In this document: positions 34,141-42,238 of the stretch, piece by piece
How positions within the stretch are numbered: position 1 is the first letter of the stretch
How the letters are laid out: each line of letters begins with the position of its first letter
Source: CAVQGZ01 sp964400785
GTDB lineage: Bacteria > Actinomycetota > Actinomycetes > Jiangellales > Jiangellaceae
Direction: 5' to 3'
Assembly (NCBI GenBank): GCA_964400785.1
Contig: CAYNWB010000001.1
Span: 62,001 to 126,000 of the forward strand
DNA: 64,000 bases
Made by a program: the position numbers and the translations under genes
Notes under the pieces: model-generated
What the model was told of the DNA's origin: nothing
Databases searched by the model: none
Seen by the model: the letters and a program-made list of their open reading frames with translations, nothing else

Positions 34141-34892
34141 GGGGACGGCACCTCGTCGGGAGGCAACGGGTCTGTCAGGTGCTCACCGTTGTTGCGCACG
34201 TTGTTGACGGCCGTGCTGACCGGGTAGGCCTCGAGGGGGCCGGGTGCTGCCGGCGTCAGGATGCCCAGCACGTCGTCCGGGTCGGTGGTCGCCGGGTCGA
34301 GCCAGGCCGCCCAGTGCGCCTGGTCGATCATCAGCGGGGCACGGTCGTGGATGCGCCCGGTTCCGTCGGGCGCCGAGGTGGTGAGCAGGGCCATCGTGGT
34401 CAGCCACGAGGCAGGGTCGGCCGGGTCGGCGTCAGCGGGCTTCCAGAACTCGTACAGCCCTGCCAGGGCGAGCGAGGCTCCGTCCGGACGATGGATGTAG
34501 AAGGGCTGCTTGCGGGGCCTACCTCCGCTCGGGGAGGCGCCCGGCGTGTACCACTCGTAGTAGCCGTCGGCGGGCACCAGGCACCGACGCCTCGCGAAGG
34601 CGCGCCGAAAGGCCGGCTTCGCGGCCGCGGTCTCCAGCCTCGCGTTGATCATGCGGCTGCCGATCGACGGGTCCTTCGCCCAGGACGGCACGAGACCCCA
34701 CCGCAGGATGCGCAGGCAGCGACTCGGCACCTGCTCGCCGCGCCCCGCCCGGGTGAGCACGGCGTAGACGTCCTTGGTGGGGGCGACGTTGTAGTCCGGG
34801 CCGAGCACGCGCTCGGCGGTCTCGACCCGTTCGACCTCGAACTCGACCGCGAGCTCGTCCGGGGAGCGGCTCGACGCATAGCGACCACACAC
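34137..34892 (-). CDS. SOS response-associated peptidase (SRAP/HMCES)
   Basis: A 251-residue SRAP-domain protein. After removal of the initiator, Cys2 becomes N-terminal and forms a thiazolidine crosslink with abasic sites in single-stranded DNA, shielding them. Cys2 (start VCGRYASS), NVAPTK, RMINARLET, the Glu in DGYYEW, and HDRAPLM are all visible. GTG 34892 is therefore required for function and removes the upstream extension. CAGAAT 7 nt before the GTG may be its -10. It matches Rv3226c in the conserved block. Confidence 0.93.
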   Translation of the reverse strand: MCGRYASSRSPDELAVEFEVERVETAERVLGPDYNVAPTKDVYAVLTRAGRGEQVPSRCLRILRWGLVPSWAKDPSIGSRMINARLETAAAKPAFRRAFARRRCLVPADGYYEWYTPGASPSGGRPRKQPFYIHRPDGASLALAGLYEFWKPADADPADPASWLTTMALLTTSAPDGTGRIHDRAPLMIDQAHWAAWLDPATTDPDDVLGILTPAAPGPLEAYPVSTAVNNVRNNGEHLTDPLPPDEVPSP

Positions 34893-34899
34893 GGCCTCG

Positions 34900-34905
34900 A
34901 TTCTG
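34900..34905 (-). promoter_or_regulatory. Possible -10 of the SRAP gene (leaderless)
   Basis: CAGAAT (four of six matches to TATAAT) lies 7 nt before the GTG at 34892. Confidence 0.3.
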
Positions 34906-34933
34906 GCAAGTCGCGCGGCTACGGGACACTGGG

Positions 34934-36211
34934 GTGGTGACCGGTACCGCACCATGGCGTGCTCCGACGGCCCGGGGGCCCGTCGACGCGTGCGTGCGGG
35001 TGCCGGCCTCGAAGTCGCTCATGGCGCGCGCCCTCGTCCTGGCGGGTCTGGCCCAGCAGCCCACGACCTTGCTGAACCCGCTGGTCGCGCGCGACTCGCT
35101 GCTGATGGCGCAGGCGCTGCGCGCGCTCGGGGCATCGGTCCACTCCCCCGACGAGGGTTGCTGGCAGGTCACGCCGGGCACCGCGGCCGTCGACGGCGCG
35201 ATCGACTGCGGCCTGGCCGGCACGGTGATGCGCTTCGTCCCCCCGATGGCCGCCCTGACGTCGGTCGACATCGGCTTCGACGGCGACGAGCGCAGCCGAG
35301 CCCGCCCCCTCTCCGGCCTGCTCGACGCGATGCGGGGGCTGGGGGTACGGCTGTCCCCCGAGGGCGCGGCCTCGCTGCCGTTCGTCGTCCACGGCACGGG
35401 CGCGGTAGCAGGAGGTGCCGTGTCCGTGGACGCCCGCGAGTCCAGCCAGTTCGTCTCGGGGCTGCTGCTCGCGGGGTGCCGATTCGGCGACGGCCTGGAC
35501 CTGACGGCAACGGGCGTCCCGCCCAGCGCACCGCATGTCGCGATGACGCTCGCCAGCCTGCGGGCGCGGGGGGTGGATGCCCACGCGGTGGGGGCGACGC
35601 GCTGGCGGGTGGCCCCCGCCGTGCCGACCGGGGGGCAGGTCACGATCGAGCCCGACCTGTCGAACGCGGCACCGTTTCTTGCCGCTGCCGTGGTGACGGG
35701 AGGTCGGGTCCGCGTGCCGGACTGGCCGTCCGTCACGACGCAGCCGGGCCCGGCGCTGCTGGGCCTGCTCTCGAGGTTCGGAGCCGTCGTCGAGCAGCAT
35801 GACCAGGCCGTCACCGTCACAGGTCCCGAGCAGGTGGCCGGACTGGGCGAGGTCGACCTCTCCGAGGTCGGGGAGCTCACCCCGACCGTGGCTGCGATGG
35901 CCGCGCTGGCGCAGCAGCCCACCACGATCACCGGCGTGGCACACCTGCGTGGTCACGAGACCGATCGGCTGGCGGCCCTGACACGGGCGTTGCGGGCACT
36001 CGGCGGCACGGTGCAGCCGACCCCCGACGGGCTGCACATCGTTCCCTCCCGGCTGTCCGGCGCGACAGTGGCCAGCGAGGGCGACCATCGCATGGCCACC
36101 TTCGCGGCGATCGTCGGGCTGGCCGTCCCCGGCGTGGTCGTCGACGACGTGACCGTGACCGCCAAGACCATGCCGTCGTTCACGGCCCTGTGGCGGGACA
36201 TGCTCACGTGA
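34934..36211 (+). CDS. aroA: 3-phosphoshikimate 1-carboxyvinyltransferase (EPSP synthase)
   Basis: AroA joins shikimate-3-phosphate and PEP in the chorismate pathway. The 425 residues show PASKSLMARAL (substrate Lys/Ser), DCGLAGTVMRF, GDERSRARPL, ESSQFVSG, and EGDHRMA near the C-terminus. Two GTG codons (34934, 34937) are possible starts; a weak GACACT is 6 nt before the second. It is divergent from SRAP and overlaps rsgA by 4 bp, as in the mycobacterial Rv3227-Rv3228 order. Confidence 0.96.
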   Translation: MVTGTAPWRAPTARGPVDACVRVPASKSLMARALVLAGLAQQPTTLLNPLVARDSLLMAQALRALGASVHSPDEGCWQVTPGTAAVDGAIDCGLAGTVMRFVPPMAALTSVDIGFDGDERSRARPLSGLLDAMRGLGVRLSPEGAASLPFVVHGTGAVAGGAVSVDARESSQFVSGLLLAGCRFGDGLDLTATGVPPSAPHVAMTLASLRARGVDAHAVGATRWRVAPAVPTGGQVTIEPDLSNAAPFLAAAVVTGGRVRVPDWPSVTTQPGPALLGLLSRFGAVVEQHDQAVTVTGPEQVAGLGEVDLSEVGELTPTVAAMAALAQQPTTITGVAHLRGHETDRLAALTRALRALGGTVQPTPDGLHIVPSRLSGATVASEGDHRMATFAAIVGLAVPGVVVDDVTVTAKTMPSFTALWRDMLT

Positions 36212-37221
36212 GCGGTGGCGCCCCCCGGGGGTACGAGCACTTCGAGGACGACCTGCACGCCCGTGCGTCGGGGCGCAACTCGCGTCCTCGCAGCAAGCGT
36301 CGCCCGGCGCACGAGGCCGCCGTGCCCGCGCGCGTCACCACCGTCGACCGCGGTCGCTACACGTGCCGACTGGAGCTACCCGGGGGCCGCACGGGCCCGC
36401 AGGTGACCGCGGTGCGCGCCCGCGAGCTGCGACGGGGCTCGGTCGTCGTCGGCGACCTCGTCGGCCTGGTCGGCGACACCTCCGGCGACGAGGGCAGCCT
36501 CGCCCGCCTCGTCCGGGTCGAGCACCGCACGACGACGCTGCGCCGCACCGCCGACGACACCGACCCCGTCGAGCGCGTCATCGTCGCCAACGCCGACCTG
36601 CTCGGCATCGTCACCGCGGCGACCGACCCCGAACCGCGACCACGCCTGATCGACCGCTGCCTGGTGGCGGCCTACGACGGTGGCCTGAGACCGCTGCTCG
36701 TGGTCACCAAGACCGACCTGACATCTCCGGACGCGCTCGTGCGCGCCTACTCGGCCCTGCAGGTACCGGTGGTCGCCACGCGTCGCGACGCTGACCCGGA
36801 CGCGCTGCGAGCGGCGCTGGCCGGTCACCGCACGGTGCTCGTCGGGCCGAGCGGAGTCGGCAAGTCGACGCTGGTGAACGCCCTGGTGCCCGACGCCGAC
36901 CGGGCGGTGGGGGGCGTCAACCCGGTCACGGGCCGAGGGCGGCACACCTCGAGCTCGGCGATCGCCCTGGCTCTGCCCGAGGGGGGATGGGTGATCGACA
37001 CCCCCGGGCTCCGCTCCTTCGGCCTCGCCCACGTCGACCTGGCCCGGGTGCTGCGGGCCTTTCCCGACCTGGACGCCGGAGCCTCGCACTGCCCGCGAGG
37101 ATGCGACCACCGCAACGAGTCGTGCGCCCTCGACGAGTGGGTGGCCGGGGGCAACGCGAGCGCCGACCGGCTCGAGTCGCTGCGGCGCCTGCTCGCTGCC
37201 AGCGAGTCGTCCCCGAGCTAG
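36208..37221 (+). CDS. rsgA: Ribosome small subunit GTPase RsgA
   Basis: A circularly permuted GTPase that assists late 30S maturation. The 337 residues have an N-terminal OB-type domain, then G4 VVTKTD, G1 GPSGVGKST, and G3 DTPG in the permuted order. The C-terminal zinc knuckle is SHCPRGCDHRNESC. The GTG at 36208 overlaps the aroA stop (GTGA). The first 35 residues are basic and poorly conserved, a usual feature of the actinobacterial form. Confidence 0.95.
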   Translation: MSGGAPRGYEHFEDDLHARASGRNSRPRSKRRPAHEAAVPARVTTVDRGRYTCRLELPGGRTGPQVTAVRARELRRGSVVVGDLVGLVGDTSGDEGSLARLVRVEHRTTTLRRTADDTDPVERVIVANADLLGIVTAATDPEPRPRLIDRCLVAAYDGGLRPLLVVTKTDLTSPDALVRAYSALQVPVVATRRDADPDALRAALAGHRTVLVGPSGVGKSTLVNALVPDADRAVGGVNPVTGRGRHTSSSAIALALPEGGWVIDTPGLRSFGLAHVDLARVLRAFPDLDAGASHCPRGCDHRNESCALDEWVAGGNASADRLESLRRLLAASESSPS

Positions 37222-37652
37222 GCGAGGTCTCCCCACACCGACGTCGCACCGGAGTGCCCCACCACGACGGTCCACACCGTGGCCACCACCGCCCCGACCG
37301 CGGCGGCCACGCCGAGCGGAACGGCCCGTCGGTCTCGGGGCTGCAGCCAGGCCCAGGCGACGACCAGCGCCGCCACGCCCACGAGGAACCACGGCAGCAG
37401 GTCGGCCACGTCGGCGTGGCGAGCGACCTCGGGGCTGCCCGGAACCCGGGTCAGCAACCACTGGCCCGACGTGCGTGCCAGCACCGCCGACCCGGCGGCC
37501 GACACGGCCAGCACGACCAGCACGGTTCGCAGACGCTCGGCCCAGGTCGTGCTCGCGATCGACAGCACCATGCCGACGGCGAGCAGTGGCACGAGCACGA
37601 CCACCGCGTGCACCACGAGCGGGTGCAGCGGCAGCCCGAAGACGTCGATCAC
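37218..37652 (-). CDS. DUF2231 membrane protein
   Basis: A 144-residue protein with four hydrophobic helices and the DUF2231 marks LPLHPLVVHAVVVLVPL near the start and VVGHSGATSVW near the end. The paired His residues of this family may bind heme or metal, but function is unknown. GTG 37652 is chosen because CATACT lies 8 nt upstream and the protein then starts directly with the domain. The 3' end overlaps rsgA by 4 bp in the convergent direction. Confidence 0.8.
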   Translation of the reverse strand: MIDVFGLPLHPLVVHAVVVLVPLLAVGMVLSIASTTWAERLRTVLVVLAVSAAGSAVLARTSGQWLLTRVPGSPEVARHADVADLLPWFLVGVAALVVAWAWLQPRDRRAVPLGVAAAVGAVVATVWTVVVGHSGATSVWGDLA

Positions 37653-37660
37653 GAGCGATG

Positions 37661-37666
37661 AGTATG
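37661..37666 (-). promoter_or_regulatory. -10 element of the DUF2231 gene (leaderless)
   Basis: CATACT lies 8 nt before the GTG at 37652. Confidence 0.35.
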
Positions 37667-37678
37667 CCCGTCGCTGGC

Positions 37679-37684
37679 TACGCT
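37679..37684 (+). promoter_or_regulatory. -10 element of hisN (leaderless)
   Basis: TACGCT lies 8 nt before the GTG at 37693, with no ribosome binding site. Confidence 0.45.
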
Positions 37685-37692
37685 CGGGCTTC

Positions 37693-38466
37693 GTGGCTGC
37701 GCTTGCTGACGACCTCGCCCTCGCGCACGACCTGGCCGACGCGGCCGACCGGATCACCCTCGACCGGTTCTTGGCCGCCGACCTTCGCGTCTCGCAGAAG
37801 CCGGATGCGACCCCGGTGACCGATGCCGACCGCGCGGTGGAGCGCGACGTCCGCGAGAGGCTGTCTCGGCAACGACCGGACGACTCGGTGCTGGGCGAGG
37901 AGGAGGGGGGTCGCCTGCTCGGGCGCACGTGGGTCGTCGACCCGATCGACGGCACCAAGAACTTCATGCGAGGCGTTCCGGTGTGGGCCACGCTCATCGC
38001 CCTCGTCGTGGGCGACGAGGTGCCCGTGGGCCTGGTCAGCGCTCCGGCCCTCGGCCGGCGCTGGTGGGCGAGCTCCGGCTCGGGCTGCTGGACGAGCGCC
38101 TTCGGTGCCGCTCCGCGCCGCTGCCGGGTGTCGGACGTCGCGCGGGTCGCCGACGCGTTCGTCAGCTACTCGTCCCCCGGGGGGTGGGAACGGCGTCCCG
38201 AGTCGATCGCGCCGGTGCTCGACGCCGCGTGGCGCACGCGCGCCTTCGGCGACTTCTGGTCGTACATGCTGGTCGCCGAAGGGGCGTGCGACGTCGCCGC
38301 CGAGCCTGAGCTGGCTCTGCACGACATGGCGGCGCTCGTGCCGATCGTCACCGAGGCCGGCGGGCGGTTCACCGACGTGTCAGGGGTGCCGGGACCGTTC
38401 GGCGGCAGCGCTCTGGCGACCAACGGCCGGCTGCACGACGAGGTACGCCGGCTGCTCACGGCGTGA
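37693..38466 (+). CDS. hisN: Inositol-monophosphatase-family histidinol-phosphatase
   Basis: A 257-residue phosphatase of the IMPase fold. The metal-binding motifs are GEEEGG, DPIDGTKNF (residues about 84-92), and the C-terminal ALHDMAAL. The actinobacterial branch with this length and start usually removes phosphate from histidinol phosphate. A general inositol phosphatase is the alternative. It stands alone; the next gene is convergent 9 bp away. Confidence 0.85.
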   Translation: MAALADDLALAHDLADAADRITLDRFLAADLRVSQKPDATPVTDADRAVERDVRERLSRQRPDDSVLGEEEGGRLLGRTWVVDPIDGTKNFMRGVPVWATLIALVVGDEVPVGLVSAPALGRRWWASSGSGCWTSAFGAAPRRCRVSDVARVADAFVSYSSPGGWERRPESIAPVLDAAWRTRAFGDFWSYMLVAEGACDVAAEPELALHDMAALVPIVTEAGGRFTDVSGVPGPFGGSALATNGRLHDEVRRLLTA

Positions 38467-38475
38467 CGACGGGAC

Positions 38476-38847
38476 TCAGTCGTCCTCGTCGTCCTCGTCC
38501 TCGTCCTCGTCGTCCTCGTCGTCCTCGTCGTCCTCGTCGTCCTGGTCGAGCGAGGCCTCACGCTCGGCGCCGGTGTCGAAGAATGCGTCGAGATACTCGT
38601 CGGGCTCGAGGTCGCTGTCGCGCAGCAACGAGAACACCTCAGCGCCCTGCCCCGGCTCGTCCGGCATGACGTAGGCCTGGGCGAAGCCCAGGAACTCCGC
38701 GCCGACCTCCGCTGCGTACTCCTTGGCCTCGGACTCCGCGAGCAGCACGGCCTCCTCGAACACGTCGGCCCTCCAGATCGTGACGCGCTCCTCGTAGGTG
38801 CCCTCCGGGTCGTGGAACACGCACCGCACCCCGAACCAGTCAGCCAT
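38476..38847 (-). CDS. DUF4288-like protein with polyacidic tail
   Basis: A 123-residue cytoplasmic protein. Residues 1-95 (WFGVRCVFHDPEGTYEERVTIW, then FEEAVLLAESEAKEYA) resemble DUF4288, a small family of unknown function. The last 22 residues are only Asp and Glu and are encoded by a run of GTC/CTC triplets at about 38479-38544. Such a tail could vary in length by slippage. There is no clear operon partner. Confidence 0.75.
   Translation of the reverse strand: MADWFGVRCVFHDPEGTYEERVTIWRADVFEEAVLLAESEAKEYAAEVGAEFLGFAQAYVMPDEPGQGAEVFSLLRDSDLEPDEYLDAFFDTGAEREASLDQDDEDDEDDEDDEDEDEDDEDD
38479..38544. repeat. Triplet microsatellite encoding the acidic tail
   Basis: About 22 triplets of GTC or CTC (sense strand GAC/GAG) in near-regular order. 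They encode the Asp/Glu C-terminus of the DUF4288-like gene. Confidence 0.85.
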
Positions 38848-38895
38848 GGCGTTCCCCGTCCTCGTCCTGCACCCGACCGCGGGTGCGGGTCGACG

Positions 38896-40215
38896 CTACT
38901 CGCCCGAGGCCGGGGCTGCTGGCTCGGGTGCCTCGACCGCCGCGGGCTGCTCCTCGACGTCGGTGTCGGTGGGCTGCGGGTCGGGAAGGAGCGCGTCCTC
39001 ACGCGAACGGAAGTACGAGGTCGCCGTGTGCACGACGGCGACGAGGGGAACGGCGACGATCGCACCGATGATGCCGAACACGACCGCACCAGCCGAGATG
39101 GCCAGCACGATCGCGAGGGGGTGCACACGCACCATCCTGCCCATCACCAGCGGTGCGAACAGGTGCGCCTCGATCTGCTGGACGGCGATGATGCCGCCCA
39201 GCACCAGCAGCGCCACGATCGGGCCCTGGGTCACGAACGCCACCAGCACCGCCAGGGCTCCTGACGCGAAAGCACCGACCAGCGGGATGAACGCACCGAA
39301 GAACACCAGCACGCCCAGCGGCAGCGCGAGCGGCACCGACAGGATCAGCAGCCAGATGGTGATGAACACCCCGTCGAAGGTGGCGACGAGCACCGTGCTG
39401 CGGACGTAGGCGATGAGCGTGCCGAAGGCGCGCTGTCCCGCCTCGTCCACGTCGTGGCGCAGCGAACGGGGCACCAGCGACAGCGCCCAGCCCCAGATGT
39501 TGCGCCCGTCGAAGAGGAAGAAGAAGAGCGCGAACATCGCGATCGCGATCCCGGCGAACACCTCGGCCGCCGCACCGGCCGTCGACAGGGCTCCCGCAGC
39601 GAGGCGGTCCTGGTTGGACGCGATGGCCGAGCCCACCTGGTCGACCAGATCGGTCACCTGGGCCTCGCTCAGCTGCAAGGGGCCGGTGGCCAGCCACTCC
39701 TGGATCTGCTCCACAGCACGCTCGGCCTCGTCGGCCACCCGGCCGAACTGGCCGCTGACCTGCTGGCCCACGATCGTCAGCACCCCGACCACGACCACGA
39801 TGAAGGCCGCGAGCACCACTCCGGCAGCAGCACCACGCCGCCACCCGAGGGCCTTGAGCCGTCCCACCGTCGGGGCCAGCAGCGCGGCCAGCAGGCCCGC
39901 CACCACCAACGGGAACGTCACCACCCGCAGCTGCCACGCCACCCATCCCAGCAACGCGACCGCGGCAGCGATCATCAGGATGCGCCACGACCACGCCGCG
40001 GCGTAGCGGACGCTGACCGGGACGAGCTCCTCCGGCGAGTCGGGCAGCGGCGAGCGGGCGCCGTCGTCGCTGCGGCCCCCCGTATCGGTCGGCGTCGTCG
40101 CACTGCGGCGGGGGTCAGGGGCGGGGGCCCGGCCCCCTGGACGTCGTTGGCCGGCTCGCTCCCGCGCCGTACGCCAGCGACGACCCGCCGACCGACGCGC
40201 GTGGTCGATCGCCAT
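38896..40215 (-). CDS. AI-2E family transporter
   Basis: A 439-residue membrane protein with about eight hydrophobic helices and the family segments FGAFIPLVGAF and VMGRMVRVHPLAIVLAISAG near the C-terminus. Characterised relatives export autoinducer-2 or act in Na+/H+ exchange, so substrate is not assigned. About 75 Arg/Pro-rich residues precede the first helix, and the tail is acidic. The ATG at 40215 follows a GGAAGG; GTG 40218 is nearly equivalent. Confidence 0.85.
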   Translation of the reverse strand: MAIDHARRSAGRRWRTARERAGQRRPGGRAPAPDPRRSATTPTDTGGRSDDGARSPLPDSPEELVPVSVRYAAAWSWRILMIAAAVALLGWVAWQLRVVTFPLVVAGLLAALLAPTVGRLKALGWRRGAAAGVVLAAFIVVVVGVLTIVGQQVSGQFGRVADEAERAVEQIQEWLATGPLQLSEAQVTDLVDQVGSAIASNQDRLAAGALSTAGAAAEVFAGIAIAMFALFFFLFDGRNIWGWALSLVPRSLRHDVDEAGQRAFGTLIAYVRSTVLVATFDGVFITIWLLILSVPLALPLGVLVFFGAFIPLVGAFASGALAVLVAFVTQGPIVALLVLGGIIAVQQIEAHLFAPLVMGRMVRVHPLAIVLAISAGAVVFGIIGAIVAVPLVAVVHTATSYFRSREDALLPDPQPTDTDVEEQPAAVEAPEPAAPASGE

Positions 40216-40301
40216 CACCCCAGCCTTCCACACGATCGGTCCTTCGACCCTGTTCGACACCGTGCCACGGATCGAGCATGGCGGTGGTGACCGGAGGGCA
40301 C

Positions 40302-41162
40302 ATGCGAACTTCCATCAGCGCCAAGAACCTCAGCTACGCCTACGGCGACCACGTCGCTGTCGACGGCATCAGCGTGGACGTTGCACCGGGTGAGGTGCTG
40401 GGCTTTCTCGGCCCGAACGGAGCCGGCAAGTCCACCACCATCAAGATGCTCACCGGGCAGCTGACACCGGCGAGCGGCACGATCGACGTGCTCGGCATGC
40501 CCATGCCGCAGCGCCGCACCGAGATCCAACGGCGGATCGGGGTGTGCTTCGAGGAGAAGAACCTGTACCTCGCGATGACGGCCACCCAGAACCTGCGCTT
40601 CTTCGCCCGGCTCTTCGGCATGTCGGGCTTCGACCCGCAGCCGCTGCTGGAGCGGGTCGGGCTGGCCGATCGGTCCGCCGACCGGGTCGGCGACTTCTCC
40701 AAGGGCATGCGGCAGCGGCTCATGATGGCCCGCACCCTGGTGAACTCCCCCGACGTGCTGTTCCTCGACGAACCGACCGACGGGCTGGACCCGGTCTCGG
40801 CACGCCAGATCCGCACCCTGGTGCGTGACGAGGCGGCTCGCGGGGCTGCCGTGCTGCTCACGACCCACGACATGATGGAGGCCGACTCGCTGTCGGACCG
40901 CGTCGCCTTCATCGACCAGGGACGCATCCTGGTGCTCGACACCCCCGAGCAGCTCAAGCTGAGCCACGGCTCCCGCTCGCTGCGCATCCGACGCCGCGAC
41001 ACCGACGGCGCGGTCAGCGAGCACGTCGTGGCGCTCGACGACGCCTCGCCCGAGCAGATGCGCGCCGCCTTCACGGCCGGCCAGGTGCTGACGGTTCACA
41101 GCGAGGAGGCCACCCTCGAGGACGTCTTCGTGCACTACGCCGGACGAGGGCTCGACGCGTGA
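40302..41162 (+). CDS. ABC transporter ATP-binding protein (NatA-like)
   Basis: A 286-residue ATPase subunit with Walker A GPNGAGKST, a Q-loop, the signature FSKGMRQRL (variant of LSGGQ), Walker B VLFLDEPT, and switch His in LTTHDMMEAD. A C-terminal extension follows. GGAGGG precedes the ATG at 40302. It couples by GTGA overlap to two permease genes, forming a three-gene exporter of the ABC-2 type. Sodium, lipid or drug export are all possible. Confidence 0.92.
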   Translation: MRTSISAKNLSYAYGDHVAVDGISVDVAPGEVLGFLGPNGAGKSTTIKMLTGQLTPASGTIDVLGMPMPQRRTEIQRRIGVCFEEKNLYLAMTATQNLRFFARLFGMSGFDPQPLLERVGLADRSADRVGDFSKGMRQRLMMARTLVNSPDVLFLDEPTDGLDPVSARQIRTLVRDEAARGAAVLLTTHDMMEADSLSDRVAFIDQGRILVLDTPEQLKLSHGSRSLRIRRRDTDGAVSEHVVALDDASPEQMRAAFTAGQVLTVHSEEATLEDVFVHYAGRGLDA

Positions 41163-42238
41163 ACGCGACCGTCGTCGGGGCCATCCTGCGCAAAGACCTG
41201 CGCGAGTTTCGAGCCGACCGCTTCTTCGTCGCCATGACGCTGCTGTCGGTCGTGCTCTACCCGGTCTTCTTCTGGGTGCTGCCCAGCACCGTGGACGAGA
41301 CGTTGCGGGTCGGGATCGTCCAGCGGGGGCTCGACGCGGTGGTCGCGGGCCTGCAGACCGAGACCGAGGGCATCGAGCTGGTCGAGTTCGCCACAGCCGA
41401 CGCGGTCGAGGCCGCCCTGCTGGGTGGTGACGACGACCTCGTGGCCGGCCTGGTGTTCCCTCCCGACTTCGTCGCAGCCGCGTCCGCGGGCGAGACCTCG
41501 GTCGTCGCGCTGCTCGTGACGGCGGATGTACCGCCCGAGGTCGAGTCGGCCTTGTCTGCGGTCGTGTCCGAGCTGGCGCTGGTGCTGCTCGGCGACTCCG
41601 GGGCAGACCAGCTGCTCAGCGAGCCCGTCGTGCTCGGCGAGGACATGGTCGGTGACCAGGTGTCGCTGCGCGAGCAGCTGCGTCCGCTGCTGGCGTTCTT
41701 CGTGCTGATCGTGGAGACCTTCGCCCTCGCCACGCTGGTCGCCTCCGAGATCGCGCAACGCACGGTCACGGCGGTGCTGGTCACACCCGCGACGAGGGCC
41801 GACTTCCTCGCCGCCAAGGGCCTGGTCGGCACGGGCATCGCGTTCACGGAGGCAACGGTCATCATGCTGCTGATCGGGGGCTTCACCACCGGAGCACCCA
41901 TCATGCTGCTGACGCTGCTGCTCGGCGCGGCGCTCGTCACCGGTGTCGGCATGGTGATCGGCACCTACGCGAAAGACTTCATGGGGGTGCTGTTCCTGTC
42001 GGTGCTGGCGATGGTGCCCCTGCTGGTGCCGGCGTTCGCGGCGTTGTTCCCCGGTACTGCCGCCACGTGGGTGCAGGCGATGCCCAGCTACGGCTTCGTC
42101 CAGGCGGTGGTCGAGGTGTCGGCCCAGGGGGCCGGCTGGAGCCAGGTGGCACCCGACCTGCTCGCGCTCGCGGCGTGGACGGTCGCGGCGTTCGCGGGCG
42201 GCTGGGTGGTGCTCGGCAGAAGGGTGGGGACGCTGTGA
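41159..42238 (+). CDS. ABC-2 type permease, first subunit
   Basis: A 359-residue membrane protein with one N-terminal helix, a large extracytoplasmic domain (about residues 50-180), and five C-terminal helices, the NatB/ABC2_membrane_3 layout. SEIAQRTVTAVLVTP is the conserved coupling-helix region after the first C-terminal helix. It overlaps both neighbours by 4 bp and should pair with the next permease as a heterodimer. Confidence 0.88.
   Translation: MNATVVGAILRKDLREFRADRFFVAMTLLSVVLYPVFFWVLPSTVDETLRVGIVQRGLDAVVAGLQTETEGIELVEFATADAVEAALLGGDDDLVAGLVFPPDFVAAASAGETSVVALLVTADVPPEVESALSAVVSELALVLLGDSGADQLLSEPVVLGEDMVGDQVSLREQLRPLLAFFVLIVETFALATLVASEIAQRTVTAVLVTPATRADFLAAKGLVGTGIAFTEATVIMLLIGGFTTGAPIMLLTLLLGAALVTGVGMVIGTYAKDFMGVLFLSVLAMVPLLVPAFAALFPGTAATWVQAMPSYGFVQAVVEVSAQGAGWSQVAPDLLALAAWTVAAFAGGWVVLGRRVGTL

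Noticed and set aside
38479..38544. Regular short repeats resembling a repeat array
   Set aside because: In-frame GAC/GAG codons for an acidic tail with no spacers, so not CRISPR.
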